Notes: generated from the letters alone by a model not told the origin. 64,000 nt of DNA from VXLM01 sp034421575 (GCA_034421575.1 DAOUKG010000057.1:98921-162920); one strand, 5' to 3'; shown: positions 49,135 to 57,144, counted from the first letter of the stretch. Program-made: numbers and translations.

Positions 49135-50220
49135 TCACCCCCGTATCGAGCACGGGGCAGGCTCTAGCCCTCTCCCACGACGGGAGAGGGGATTTTCGCG
49201 GGCTGGTTTATTATTGGACGCTAGATCGAGTGCGCCGCTGTGACCGTGGCGGATGGCCTCGCACAGCTTCATAGTGATGACCGCGTCGTTCAGGTTCGAC
49301 CAAGGCGTGCGGTCTTCGAGTATGCAATCAACGAAGTGCTTGACCTCGTTGAATCCGGGACCGAAGGCGTCGAGGTCGAGCGGCTCATCGTAGCGGCCCC
49401 CGACCTCCATCGGCTGATTGCCGGGTGTGTAACGGTACATCTCGACCTTCTTTTCCCTCTTCGTCAGGTCGAGATAGGCCGAAAAGTCCTGCGCGTGGAT
49501 TTCAGCACGCTGGATACGCCCTCCGACGCCGTACTGGCTCTCGATGGCACCGATTGCGCCGGTGTCGAAGCGGATGACGGCGTTCTGCCTGTGCTCGACC
49601 GGGCGAGGGCCATCGGCAACGACGGAGTATACCTCGGTCGGAACGGCGGCCCTGTCCTCGGAGGGGCCGGCGAACCACCGCAGGAGATCGACATGGTGGA
49701 TGGCGTCGGAGATGATCGGCGGCGGGAGCAGCGTGTCGAATCGCTCCAGCGCTCCGGAAAGGGCCTTGTTGTACACGGCCGAGCAGTTTACCGTGCCACC
49801 GTGCTTCCGCGCCAGCCGCCGAACGGCCAGCACCTCCGGGAAGTACCGGCGGTTGAGCGAGACGATAGCCTTCGCTCCGCTCGCCGCCTCGGCGTCAGCC
49901 ATGTCTTGCGTTTCGGTCGAGTTGCTGCCTGGCGATTTCTCCACCGAGACGTTGATGTCGCGTTCAAGGCAGTCGAGGACGATGGCCTTCAGGTGCGCGG
50001 GCATCGTCACGACGTGGACGATGTCGAGGTCGTGCTCATCGAGCATCCTGCGATAGTCGGAGTACCCGGGGACGGACCACGTCTGCGCCGCGTCCGCCCG
50101 GCGCTCGTCGTCAAGCTCGGCTACGGCTGCGAGCCGGACGCGAGGCTCGGCGGCTATCATCTCGAAGTGGGAACGGGCGTGCCCGCCGCATCCGATCACG
50201 CCAACACGCAACTCATCCAT
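49135..50220 (-). CDS. Gfo/Idh/MocA oxidoreductase with repeat-encoded C-terminus
   Basis: 361-residue NAD(P)-dependent sugar/inositol dehydrogenase-like protein. N-terminal Rossmann fold RVGVIGCGGHARSHF, the EKSPGSNSTE motif (EKP-type, catalytic Lys near residue 95), and a C-terminal domain with SDAIHHVDLLRWFAGPSED (the HxxDxxRW motif). The last 20 or so residues (ENPLSRRGRGLEPAPCSIRG) and the stop codon are encoded by the CCCTCACCC repeat at 49132-49192, so the original end has been replaced. ATG 50220 with GGAG 6 bases upstream. The operon continues with the isomerase and exonuclease. Confidence 0.88.
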   Translation of the reverse strand: MDELRVGVIGCGGHARSHFEMIAAEPRVRLAAVAELDDERRADAAQTWSVPGYSDYRRMLDEHDLDIVHVVTMPAHLKAIVLDCLERDINVSVEKSPGSNSTETQDMADAEAASGAKAIVSLNRRYFPEVLAVRRLARKHGGTVNCSAVYNKALSGALERFDTLLPPPIISDAIHHVDLLRWFAGPSEDRAAVPTEVYSVVADGPRPVEHRQNAVIRFDTGAIGAIESQYGVGGRIQRAEIHAQDFSAYLDLTKREKKVEMYRYTPGNQPMEVGGRYDEPLDLDAFGPGFNEVKHFVDCILEDRTPWSNLNDAVITMKLCEAIRHGHSGALDLASNNKPARENPLSRRGRGLEPAPCSIRG

Positions 50221-50229
50221 CACGCGCTC

Positions 50230-50439
50230 CTATTCGATGACGCGGACCACGAGCCGAAAGCGCCTCATGCCGCACGAGGCCCGAAGCTCCTCGAAGCTCA
50301 ACACCTCTGCTCGCTTCCATTTCTGCCCGTTCTCGAGGACCTCGCCGACCGCCGGCTCGATCCGCCCGTCCTTGCAATAGATCTGTCCGAGTGGCGCCCC
50401 ATCTTCCGACACGAGGAACCACGACGCGGATTCGTTCAT
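50230..50439 (-). CDS. Small hypothetical protein, 69 residues
   Basis: MNESASWFLVSEDGAPLGQI begins a short soluble protein with the later stretch VLENGQKWKRAEVLSFEEL and a hydrophobic-basic end FRLVVRVIE. It looks like a small beta-rich domain. ATG 50439; the stop is 9 bp before the Gfo/Idh start, so it is the first gene of that operon. Another ORF in the next frame (50213-50422) is a shadow. No family recognised. Confidence 0.55.
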   Translation of the reverse strand: MNESASWFLVSEDGAPLGQIYCKDGRIEPAVGEVLENGQKWKRAEVLSFEELRASCGMRRFRLVVRVIE

Positions 50440-50524
50440 AGACTCGTCGTTACCCTTCCAGCATCCGAGATTCTTGCCCCTGCATTATGCCACGTAAGGG
50501 AACGAGATTGTACTGATGGGGGGT

Positions 50525-50630
50525 GTGTTCAGAGTTCATGGGGTGAACCATCCCCCACCCCTATGGATACCCGCTTTTGCGGGTATGACGGTGGCTGTGT
50601 GTATTGAAGGCTCTCACAAAGTCTGAACAG
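50525..50630 (+). mobile_element. GTTCAGA...TCTGAACA composite element, copy 4 (shortened)
   Basis: GTGTTCAGAGTTCATGGGGT at the left, CTCACAAAGTCTGAACAG at the right, with ATACCCGCTTTTGCGGGTAT. The CCCTCACCC palindrome is reduced to CCCCCACCCCTATGG, so the CTCTCCC stem is deleted. CTGACTGTACG follows at 50649-50661, as near copy 1. Confidence 0.7.
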
Positions 50631-50698
50631 TTACGACCGAGTCCCCTGACTGTACGAACAACGACACACCCCTTATCATTACCCCTGATCTACCAAGA

Positions 50699-50732
50699 CC
50701 CTACGCAATACTTTCTACTTTCTCCTCAATAT
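50699..50732 (-). repeat. Short repeat GTAGAAAGTATTGCGTAG, copy 2
   Basis: Reads CTACGCAATACTTTCTACTT and TCTCCTC on the plus strand, inverted relative to the copies at 34813 and 54350. It ends at the ATG of the M28 peptidase gene and covers where a ribosome site should be. Confidence 0.65.
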
Positions 50733-50736
50733 CCCC

Positions 50737-52128
50737 ATGACAGCAAACCCTGACTGGCAAGCTATAGACAGATGGCTAATGGGCGAGGCGTTCGTCGGCT
50801 CGCGGCTGGACGAGCACCTCTACGAGATCTGCGAGCGCATCGGCCCGCGCTGGGCGGGTACGCCGGGCGACGAGGCGGCGGCGCGGTACATCAAGGCCAA
50901 GTACGAAGAGTTCGGCCTCAGCGACCCGCGCTTGGAGGAGTTCGAGCTAAAAGCGTGGGACTATTCGGTCTGCGAGGGCCGCATCGTGGAGGACGACAGG
51001 CCCATCTGGCTGGTTCCCATGATCCACTGCCCTCCGGTCGACCTCAGTGCTCCGCTTGTCGACGTGGGATTCGGAATGCCGCACGAGATCGAGTTATGCG
51101 CGAACAGCCTGCCGGGGAGCATCGCCATCGTCGAAAACGCCGACGAGCCGTTCACCGACCGCATTCCCCTGCCGGACCGTCTTCGGTCGCTCGCGGCTGC
51201 GGGGTGTGTTGCCGCCATCGCGGTGGAGCCGACGGCGGGCGGCCATGTCGAGACCGTCCGAGCCACGGACAAGCGATGGAACGAGAAGGCGGGCGACGTG
51301 CTTCCGCACCCGCTGCCGACGGTACAGACGAACCGGGAGGACGGGGTCAGGCTGCGTCGCGCTGCGGGCAAGACCTTCGCGCTGCGCGTCGAGAGCAGAT
51401 CGTTCACCGCGCCATGCAACAACACCGTCGCCGATATGCCGGGAGCGGAATGGCCCGGCGAGTCGCTCGTGCTCGGCGCTCACCAGGACACCTACATGGG
51501 TTCGCCCGGCGCGGTGGACGACGGCTCCGGTGTGGTCGTCCTTCTGGAAACGGTGCGCCTTCTCGCCGGTGTGCATAGGGAGTTTGGCGTATCGCCCGGC
51601 ATGGGCATCCGATTCTGCACGTGGAGCGGCGAGGAGCAGAACCACCAAGGGTCCGCCGCCTACGTTCGTCGGCACTACGGCCCCGAACCGGAACCGAGGT
51701 TCGTTGTGAACCTGGACGAGCTATCGGCTGGACCGATGAAGGGGGTCGTCCTGCAGTTCCCCCATTTGCGGGGACTCGTACAGCGGACCCTCGACAACCT
51801 GAACGAGGGCCTCAAGTGCCACGTCATGCCCATGCTCGACCACACGAACGACGGGTTCTCGTTCGCCAGAAGCGCGATTCCCTATGCCATCCTCTGGCGG
51901 TGGAGGTTCGTCGGACGGTATTCCGACACGAATTTCCGTGCGGAGCCGTGGGACACCACCGACAAGGTGCGGACGCGGGAGTTGAAGGAGTACGCCGGGT
52001 ATCTCTCGAGGTTCCTCCTCCGGCTCTCCCACGTTCCTCCCGCCGACTGGCCGCCCAACCCCGAAACCGTGAAGGGCGTCGAGGCCAAGCTCCGGCGCGA
52101 GATCGGCACCGTTGCGCGTACAATGTAG
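50737..52128 (+). CDS. M28 family metallopeptidase
   Basis: 463-residue zinc aminopeptidase-like protein with an inserted PA domain (about residues 90-230). Zinc ligands: His in LVLGAHQDTYMGSPG, bridging Asp in GAVDDGSGVVVLL, Glu pair in TWSGEEQNHQGSAAY, Asp in VVNLDELSAG and a C-terminal His (MLDHTNDGFSF). No signal peptide, so probably cytoplasmic. ATG 50737 has no clear Shine-Dalgarno; the leader is a repeat. Single gene. Related proteins in this position act on peptides or glutamate-type substrates; specificity unknown. Confidence 0.88.
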   Translation: MTANPDWQAIDRWLMGEAFVGSRLDEHLYEICERIGPRWAGTPGDEAAARYIKAKYEEFGLSDPRLEEFELKAWDYSVCEGRIVEDDRPIWLVPMIHCPPVDLSAPLVDVGFGMPHEIELCANSLPGSIAIVENADEPFTDRIPLPDRLRSLAAAGCVAAIAVEPTAGGHVETVRATDKRWNEKAGDVLPHPLPTVQTNREDGVRLRRAAGKTFALRVESRSFTAPCNNTVADMPGAEWPGESLVLGAHQDTYMGSPGAVDDGSGVVVLLETVRLLAGVHREFGVSPGMGIRFCTWSGEEQNHQGSAAYVRRHYGPEPEPRFVVNLDELSAGPMKGVVLQFPHLRGLVQRTLDNLNEGLKCHVMPMLDHTNDGFSFARSAIPYAILWRWRFVGRYSDTNFRAEPWDTTDKVRTRELKEYAGYLSRFLLRLSHVPPADWPPNPETVKGVEAKLRREIGTVARTM

Positions 52129-52168
52129 TGCCGGTTACAAATGAGTATGGCTGATTATTCGACCGATG

Positions 52169-52205
52169 CCCTCACCCTAGCCCTCTCCCACGACGGGAGA
52201 GGGGA
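52169..52205 (+). repeat. CCCTCACCC palindrome
   Basis: CCCTCACCCTAGCCCTCTCC...GGGAGAGGGGA between the M28 peptidase and NIPSNAP genes. Same orientation as all other copies. Confidence 0.85.
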
Positions 52206-52295
52206 TTCTCGCCACCCGACTTTGTAATCATATCCAATTGGGGCCCGTGGCAGTTCCATGGCCGTCCAAGGAAGACAACATAAGGAGAACCCTCT

Positions 52296-52760
52296 TTGAT
52301 CTACGACATGCGCACGTACGACATCGCGATGGGCAAGACCCCGGAGTACATGGCAGCCGTCCGTGAGATCGCCCTGCCTGTGCGCGAGGGCTACGGCATC
52401 AAGCTGGCGGGCTGGTACTACACCGACATCGGCGCGCTGAACAAGGTCGTCCACATCTGGGCCTACCGCGACTTCGCGCACTTCGAGGAGGCGCGTGAGG
52501 CGTTTCGCACCGATGAACGATGGGTGAATGACTACGTGCCGCGCGTCAAGGGCATCATCCTCCGGCAGGAGAACCAGATCATGCTCGCTTCGGACTTCTT
52601 CGAGGCTATCCTGATGCAGGCGGACGCGGAGGACTGCGACGACACGGAAGCCGAACCCGAAGACAGCAACTCAAACGTTGACGACGGTGATGATGCCGAA
52701 GCAGCCTCTGTCGACACGGAAGAGACCGAGTCCGACGAGGAACCAACCGAGTCGAGTTAG
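52296..52760 (+). CDS. NIPSNAP family protein with acidic tail
   Basis: 154 residues. The first about 105 are a NIPSNAP-type ferredoxin-like barrel (MIYDMRTYDIAMGKTPEYMA, NKVVHIWAYRDFAHFEEARE, RFRT-like AFRTDERWVNDYVP). The last about 45 residues are almost only Asp, Glu, Ser and Thr and likely disordered. NIPSNAP proteins often sit with catabolic genes; role unknown. TTG 52296 with AAGGAG 8 bases upstream. The stop overlaps the convergent PLP-enzyme gene by 4 bp. Confidence 0.87.
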   Translation: MIYDMRTYDIAMGKTPEYMAAVREIALPVREGYGIKLAGWYYTDIGALNKVVHIWAYRDFAHFEEAREAFRTDERWVNDYVPRVKGIILRQENQIMLASDFFEAILMQADAEDCDDTEAEPEDSNSNVDDGDDAEAASVDTEETESDEEPTESS

Positions 52761-53887
52761 CCGGACGCGACCTCTCGGAAGCGACGAATTATCGCCTCGT
52801 CCTCGCCTTCCATGAGATTCACGGGACTGAGTCCCAGCGCTCGTCCGTGCTCGCCCGGATAGCAGTACACCGGCGGATCGCCCTGCTTCAGGGCCTCTTC
52901 TACCTCTGCAATGTCGAGGCCTGAATCGTCTTCCGCATAGACGTAGACGCGCGGAGTTGCGGCCTCGAACTCGTCGAGCTCCGGCCTCGCGGGGAAGTAC
53001 ACGGCACGCAGGCCGGGGATTCGTCCGATCTCAGAGGCCATGTTCTCGCACATGGCGACCCAGCGGGCCAACTCGGCGTCGTGATCGGTGTCCACGAATA
53101 GCTCAAGGGCCGTGACCAGTCCGGCGATTTCCTCCTTGCAGACCTTGGCCGTCCTGCCGACGCCCTGATTCGGCGCGCCGTTCATGGACGCGGCCTGGAT
53201 GAGGTCTGCCCTTCCGCACAGGATGCCGGTCGACTGCGGTCCCAGCACGCCCTTGCCGCCGCTGAAGCTGACCATGTCGGCTCCCATTTCGACGTAGCGA
53301 GTCAGGTTCTCGGCGGGGGGCAGCATAGCAGCCGCGTCGACGATGACGGGTACGCCGCGTTCATGCGCGATCTCGACGACCCGTGGTAGGGGAATCGAGC
53401 CGCTCTGCGGCATCGCGAAGATATAGGCGACCGCGGCAGTGCGCTCGTTGATGGCGGCCTCAAGCTCCCACTCGAACGCGCCGCCTCCGTCGCCGATCTC
53501 GACCAGCTTAGCGCCCGCCGCGCGAAAACACCGGTCGTACGTCACGCGCTGGAAGCGATGAATGACGATCTCGTTCTTCATGCCCGTGGTATCCGGCAGG
53601 CGGTCGATCTTCGCGGGATCGTCGCGCGTCATGCAGGCAGCAGCCTCGAGGAGCATCCCCGCCGCGGATCCCGCCGTGACCAGTCCCGCCTCCGCTCCGG
53701 TCAGACGCGCGATAGTCTCTCCGGCCCGCGCGTTCAACTCCGACATATCGACGAACCACTGACCCGCCTCATCCATGGCCTGCCGGACGGGTGGCGGCAT
53801 GAGGCTCCCACCCACGTTCGTTCGCCATGATGAGGCGTTGATGATCCTTCGGACTCCGAGTTTCTCGTATACGTTTTCGCCGGGCAT
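52757..53887 (-). CDS. SelA-like PLP-dependent enzyme
   Basis: 376-residue fold-type I PLP protein of the SelA/DgaE-like group (L-seryl-tRNA(Sec) selenium transferase family, mostly non-SelA lyases or transferases). VYEKLGVRRIINASSWRTNV is the typical N-terminus. Then ITRLTG-like IARLTGAEAGLVTAGSAAGM, PVIVDAAAMLPPAENL, and the PLP-Lys in FSGGKGVLGPQSTGIL. No selB or tRNA-Sec is in the window, so selenocysteine synthesis is unlikely; amino acid or sugar-acid breakdown is a better guess. ATG 53887. A cupin lies upstream on the same strand. Confidence 0.87.
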   Translation of the reverse strand: MPGENVYEKLGVRRIINASSWRTNVGGSLMPPPVRQAMDEAGQWFVDMSELNARAGETIARLTGAEAGLVTAGSAAGMLLEAAACMTRDDPAKIDRLPDTTGMKNEIVIHRFQRVTYDRCFRAAGAKLVEIGDGGGAFEWELEAAINERTAAVAYIFAMPQSGSIPLPRVVEIAHERGVPVIVDAAAMLPPAENLTRYVEMGADMVSFSGGKGVLGPQSTGILCGRADLIQAASMNGAPNQGVGRTAKVCKEEIAGLVTALELFVDTDHDAELARWVAMCENMASEIGRIPGLRAVYFPARPELDEFEAATPRVYVYAEDDSGLDIAEVEEALKQGDPPVYCYPGEHGRALGLSPVNLMEGEDEAIIRRFREVASG

Positions 53888-53941
53888 TTTTGAAAAGGAC
53901 TCCTTACATTCGAAAAGTGAATGGGAAGGGTCGCCGCATGA

Positions 53942-54301
53942 CTACGCCGCAGGCTTCCCCCAGATGATCACCAGCTTCAGGAGACCGTCTCCCGTGTTTC
54001 GGAACCCGTGATCGATGCCCGGAGGCACCATGATGGAATCGCCGGCAGCGATGGGCACGTCCTCACCCTCGACCGACATCACTCCCTCGCCTTCGAGGAA
54101 GTAGTATATCTCCTCCAACTCGTCCTTCCCCTCGTGCGTGTGGTCGCCCTCGGTGACACCGGGATCAAGCTCCCACACCTCCATGCGGATCGGCAGCTTG
54201 CTCTGCTCGCGGAACATGCTCCGCCGGAGGATGACTCCCTCACCCTCGTGAATATTCGGCGTTTCGTGGACGTCGGACATCTCGTTCTGCTTGACGTACA
54301 T
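53942..54301 (-). CDS. Cupin-domain protein
   Basis: 119-residue single cupin. Motif 1: GDHTHEGKDELEEIYYFLEG (two His, Glu). Motif 2: AGDSIMVPPGIDHGFRNTGD (His). These would bind one metal ion. Small cupins of this type act as isomerases, dioxygenases or sensors; no substrate can be named. ATG 54301, or ATG 54280 (MSDVHETPN) in frame. It lies 54 bp ahead of the SelA-like gene, so probably one transcript. Confidence 0.88.
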   Translation of the reverse strand: MYVKQNEMSDVHETPNIHEGEGVILRRSMFREQSKLPIRMEVWELDPGVTEGDHTHEGKDELEEIYYFLEGEGVMSVEGEDVPIAAGDSIMVPPGIDHGFRNTGDGLLKLVIIWGKPAA

Positions 54302-54349
54302 GGCTCTCTCTCGCTTCGCTGAATTTCGCCCAGCATTGTACCCGAAGTC

Positions 54350-54385
54350 GAGGGAGAAAGTAGAAAGTATTGCGTAGTGAGTAGG
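54350..54385 (+). repeat. Short repeat GTAGAAAGTATTGCGTAG, copy 3
   Basis: GAGAAAGTAGAAAGTATTGC followed by GTAGTGAGTAGGTG. Direct repeat of the copy at 34813. Lies between the divergent cupin and queA genes. Confidence 0.65.
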
Positions 54386-54521
54386 TGATACCCGGCGGGG
54401 TTCGGTGCGCTGGGCATCACGTCGTTTACTCGTTAAACACCAAGTCCGGTCAAACTTACGTGACTCATTCGAGACCGCCTAGCTTGCGTGACTGCCCCGA
54501 CCCGGCGAGAATAGCGTACCT

Positions 54522-55601
54522 GTGCCAACCTACCGAAAGACTTGTGCTTTGCCAGCAGCCGACGACCTGACCCTCGACGCATACAACTACGACCTGCCGC
54601 AGGAGCTGATCGCCCAGACGCCGATAGAGCCGCGCGACAGTTCCCGGCTCATGGCCGTACACCGCAGCGGGAGGCGGTTCGAGCATCGCGTCTTTACCGA
54701 TGTGCTGGACTACCTTCGTCCTGGCGACGTGATGGTGTTCAACGACAGCAGGGTGTTTCCGGCACGGATGTACGGCGTCCGTTCGGACACCGGCGCGAAG
54801 ATCGAGCTTCTGCTGCTCCAACGACGCTCTCCCGGCATCTGGCACGCGCTGGCACGACCGGGACGGCGCTTGACGACGGGCACGACATTCGAGCTGCTTG
54901 GCGGTGGGATTACAGTGGAGGGCGAAGTCTTGGAGGCACATGACGACGGGTCGCGCACCGTCCGGCTGAGCGACGAGGACCGACTCGACGAGATCGGCAT
55001 CGTGCCGCTGCCGCCGTACATTCAGGAGCCGTTCGACGACCCGGAGCGCTACCAGACGGTCTACTCACGCGAGCGTGGCAGCGTCGCCGCGCCCACGGCG
55101 GGCCTGCATATCACGCCCCGCCTATTGGAGAAGATACGCCGCCACGGAGTTGAGACCGCCTTCGTCACGCTGCACGTCGGCTGGGCTACCTTCCGCCCCG
55201 TTCAGGTCGAGAAAATCACCGACCACGAGATGCACGCCGAGTCCTACCGCATTGGCAAGGAAAGCGCCGAAACGATCAACTTGGCCAAGCGAGAGGGACG
55301 GCGGGTCATAGCGGTGGGGACGACCACCGTCCGCCTGTTGGAGTACGCCGCCAGCCTAATTGGCGGGGATGGCCAGGATACGCTCAATGCGGGTTCGGGT
55401 TGGGCCGACATCTTCATCTATCCCGGCTACTCGTACCGCGTGGTGGATGCCCTCATCACCAACTTCCACCTGCCGGAGTCGACCTTGTTGATGCTCGTGA
55501 GCGCCTTCGCAGACCGGGAGCTTATGCTTGCGGCCTACTGGGAGGCCGTCGAACGGCGCTATCGATTCTACAGCTTCGGCGACGCGATGTTGATTCTCTA
55601 G
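54522..55601 (+). CDS. queA: tRNA preQ1(34) S-adenosylmethionine ribosyltransferase-isomerase
   Basis: Transfers the ribosyl part of S-adenosylmethionine to preQ1 in tRNA to make epoxyqueuosine. 359 residues with YDLPQELIAQTPIEPRDSSR, VMVFNDSRVFPARM, SVAAPTAGLHITPRLLEKI, THVGxGTF-type LHVGWATFRPVQVEKI, and YSYRVVDALITNFHLPESTL. Complete. The GTG 54522 adds about 16 residues before the usual start; TTG 54549 would give a shorter protein. No other queuosine genes nearby. Confidence 0.94.
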   Translation: MPTYRKTCALPAADDLTLDAYNYDLPQELIAQTPIEPRDSSRLMAVHRSGRRFEHRVFTDVLDYLRPGDVMVFNDSRVFPARMYGVRSDTGAKIELLLLQRRSPGIWHALARPGRRLTTGTTFELLGGGITVEGEVLEAHDDGSRTVRLSDEDRLDEIGIVPLPPYIQEPFDDPERYQTVYSRERGSVAAPTAGLHITPRLLEKIRRHGVETAFVTLHVGWATFRPVQVEKITDHEMHAESYRIGKESAETINLAKREGRRVIAVGTTTVRLLEYAASLIGGDGQDTLNAGSGWADIFIYPGYSYRVVDALITNFHLPESTLLMLVSAFADRELMLAAYWEAVERRYRFYSFGDAMLIL

Positions 55602-56088
55602 GGGTACCTGCTGAGCGGCCGAGACCGTTCGTGGTGAGCCCTTCGACAGGCTCAGGACAGGCTTGTCGAACCGTGAACGGCGTTTCACCCTTTGACAAGC
55701 TTTCAAGTAACTGCGGGAACCCCTCTCTGAATCTCTCCCCCCGCCACGGGAGAGATTGTGGTTGTCTGTATATCTGTCCCGTGGAGGCATCCACCCTCAC
55801 CCTAGCCCTCTCCCACGACGGGAGAGGGGATAAGAGGGCCTTCGACAGGCTCAGAGCTTGCCCCGTACTTGATACGGGGGTGAACGGAGCCTTTTGAACA
55901 CCCTCTAACCGATTAATCCCCGCCCTTTCGATGTCGGAAGATATCTGAGCTTCCAACTCTTCAAGCGAGATGCCTTCGCCCGCCTCGATTTCACGTTCAC
56001 CTTGACGAATCTGCGTGACGAGTTCAGGGTCGCTGAGGATCTCAACGGTGGCGATGGAGTCCTCTACTGGTCTTGCGATGTCTTCCAT
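55522..56088 (-). pseudogene. Antitoxin-like fragment reading into repeats
   Basis: The first 65 residues (MEDIARPVEDSIATVEILSD onward, with PELVTQIRQGEREIEAGEGI then SLEELEAQI) resemble the C-terminal half of Phd/RelB-type antitoxins, the toxin-binding part. The DNA-binding N-terminus is missing. From about residue 66 the frame only translates repeats (TTCGACA, CCCTCACCC) and then runs antisense into queA. No toxin gene is adjacent. I read it as a decayed antitoxin whose 3' end has been overwritten by repeats; the shorter part may still be made. Confidence 0.5.
55614..55905. repeat. Dense repeat cluster behind queA
   Basis: From left: facing TTCGACAGGCTCAGG copies (55629-55690), CTTTCAAGTAACTG, a CTCTCCCC variant (55728-55757), a CCCTCACCC palindrome (55794-55831), and a TTCGACAGGCTCAG copy carrying the hairpin insert AGCTTGCCCCGTACTTGATA (55842-55885), ending in an AGAGGGTGT relative. 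No intact gene apart from the antitoxin remnant reading into it. Confidence 0.75.
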
Positions 56089-56121
56089 TGGATATTACTG
56101 ACCTCTGTCGGCGTAAGCATC

Positions 56122-57030
56122 CTACCCCAGCATGGTCCGCAGGAGGGCCATACGGATGAATAGAGAATTCTCGGCCTGGCGGTAGTTTGCGAGTCGAGGG
56201 TCGCTCACGAGTACGTCGAAGTCGCCGCTGCGCTGCATCGGGTCGAGGATGACGCATCCGGGCTTGAGCTTCGCCATGAACTCCTCGTCGATTCGCAGGT
56301 TGAATGCGCCGCGAGACTTCAGAAGCTGGGCGTGGGCGACGGTGCGAGGGCCGTTCAGGTAGATGGCGTCGGCTTCGGAGAGGGAGTCCATCGTGCCCGT
56401 CTCGAAGGAGACTCCCAGCGCCTCGCACTCGGAGACCACGTCGGGGTCGGCCTGACCGCTGAATGGCACCTGAGTCACCGTGACGTCCTCGTACATCGCC
56501 AGTCCACGGAGCAGCGCGCTGACGTTCCGGTGATCGAGCCTGCCCACAACGGCGACGTGCGCTCCGTCCACCTTGCCTATCTCCCGTTTGAGGGTGTACA
56601 GGTCCGTGAGCGCCTGGGTGGGATGGTCTTCGAGGCTGCCGCCGTTGATGAGAGGCATCGACCGGGACTCGGCCTCCTCCTCGGCGCGCTCCATGACGCC
56701 CTGATCGCTCGACCGCAGGACGACCATGTCCATGTGCATGGCGGCGAGGTTGGCTATAATGTTCTCGATATAGTCCGGCGTGGTCACGGGGAAGAACTGG
56801 GAGGCGTCTTCGGTGAAGTAGGGCGTTCCGCCGAGCAGTCCCATCGCCCGCTCGAACGAGGTGCGCGTCAGGAGGCTTGGCTCGTAGAACAGGAGGTACA
56901 GGGACCGGCCTCGCAGCGGCTGTCCGTCGTCGACCGTCTCTCGAAGGGACTCCGCGAGCGGGAATAGCTCCGACTCCACCCAGACCCTGTCCAGTTGCCC
57001 CGTCCTCGTAAGCCGCTCGAACCTTCTCAT
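56122..57030 (-). CDS. Aspartate/ornithine carbamoyltransferase-family protein with altered active site
   Basis: 302-residue member of the ATCase/OTCase superfamily, with the two-domain layout and the end IRMALLRTML typical of PyrB. Several landmarks are changed. The carbamoyl-phosphate loop S-T-R-T-R reads SLLTR (residues 52-56, in YEPSLLTRTSFERAM). The HPLPR loop reads DPMQR (263-267). The KGES/KGET part is not recognisable (FFPVTTPDYIENI). HPTQ (136-139) and GRLDHRNVSALLRGLA are kept. It may be a paralogue with another substrate or without activity. No pyrimidine genes adjoin. ATG 57030 behind GGGAGG; ATG 57057 is in frame. Confidence 0.82.
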   Translation of the reverse strand: MRRFERLTRTGQLDRVWVESELFPLAESLRETVDDGQPLRGRSLYLLFYEPSLLTRTSFERAMGLLGGTPYFTEDASQFFPVTTPDYIENIIANLAAMHMDMVVLRSSDQGVMERAEEEAESRSMPLINGGSLEDHPTQALTDLYTLKREIGKVDGAHVAVVGRLDHRNVSALLRGLAMYEDVTVTQVPFSGQADPDVVSECEALGVSFETGTMDSLSEADAIYLNGPRTVAHAQLLKSRGAFNLRIDEEFMAKLKPGCVILDPMQRSGDFDVLVSDPRLANYRQAENSLFIRMALLRTMLG

Positions 57031-57144
57031 CGACCATCTGCCTCCCGAATTGCTCATACCAGCCTACCACATGACCGCGCGGGCAGAGGTTCTGGGTGCC
57101 AGGTGCTGGGGGCCGGAGGACATGCGCCGTTAGTCGTTAGTTTC

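Noticed and set aside
50213..50422. 69-codon ORF in a second frame beside the small hypothetical gene
   Set aside because: Arg/Gly-rich shadow overlapping the Gfo/Idh start; the frame 50230-50439 has the better composition and ends cleanly before that gene.
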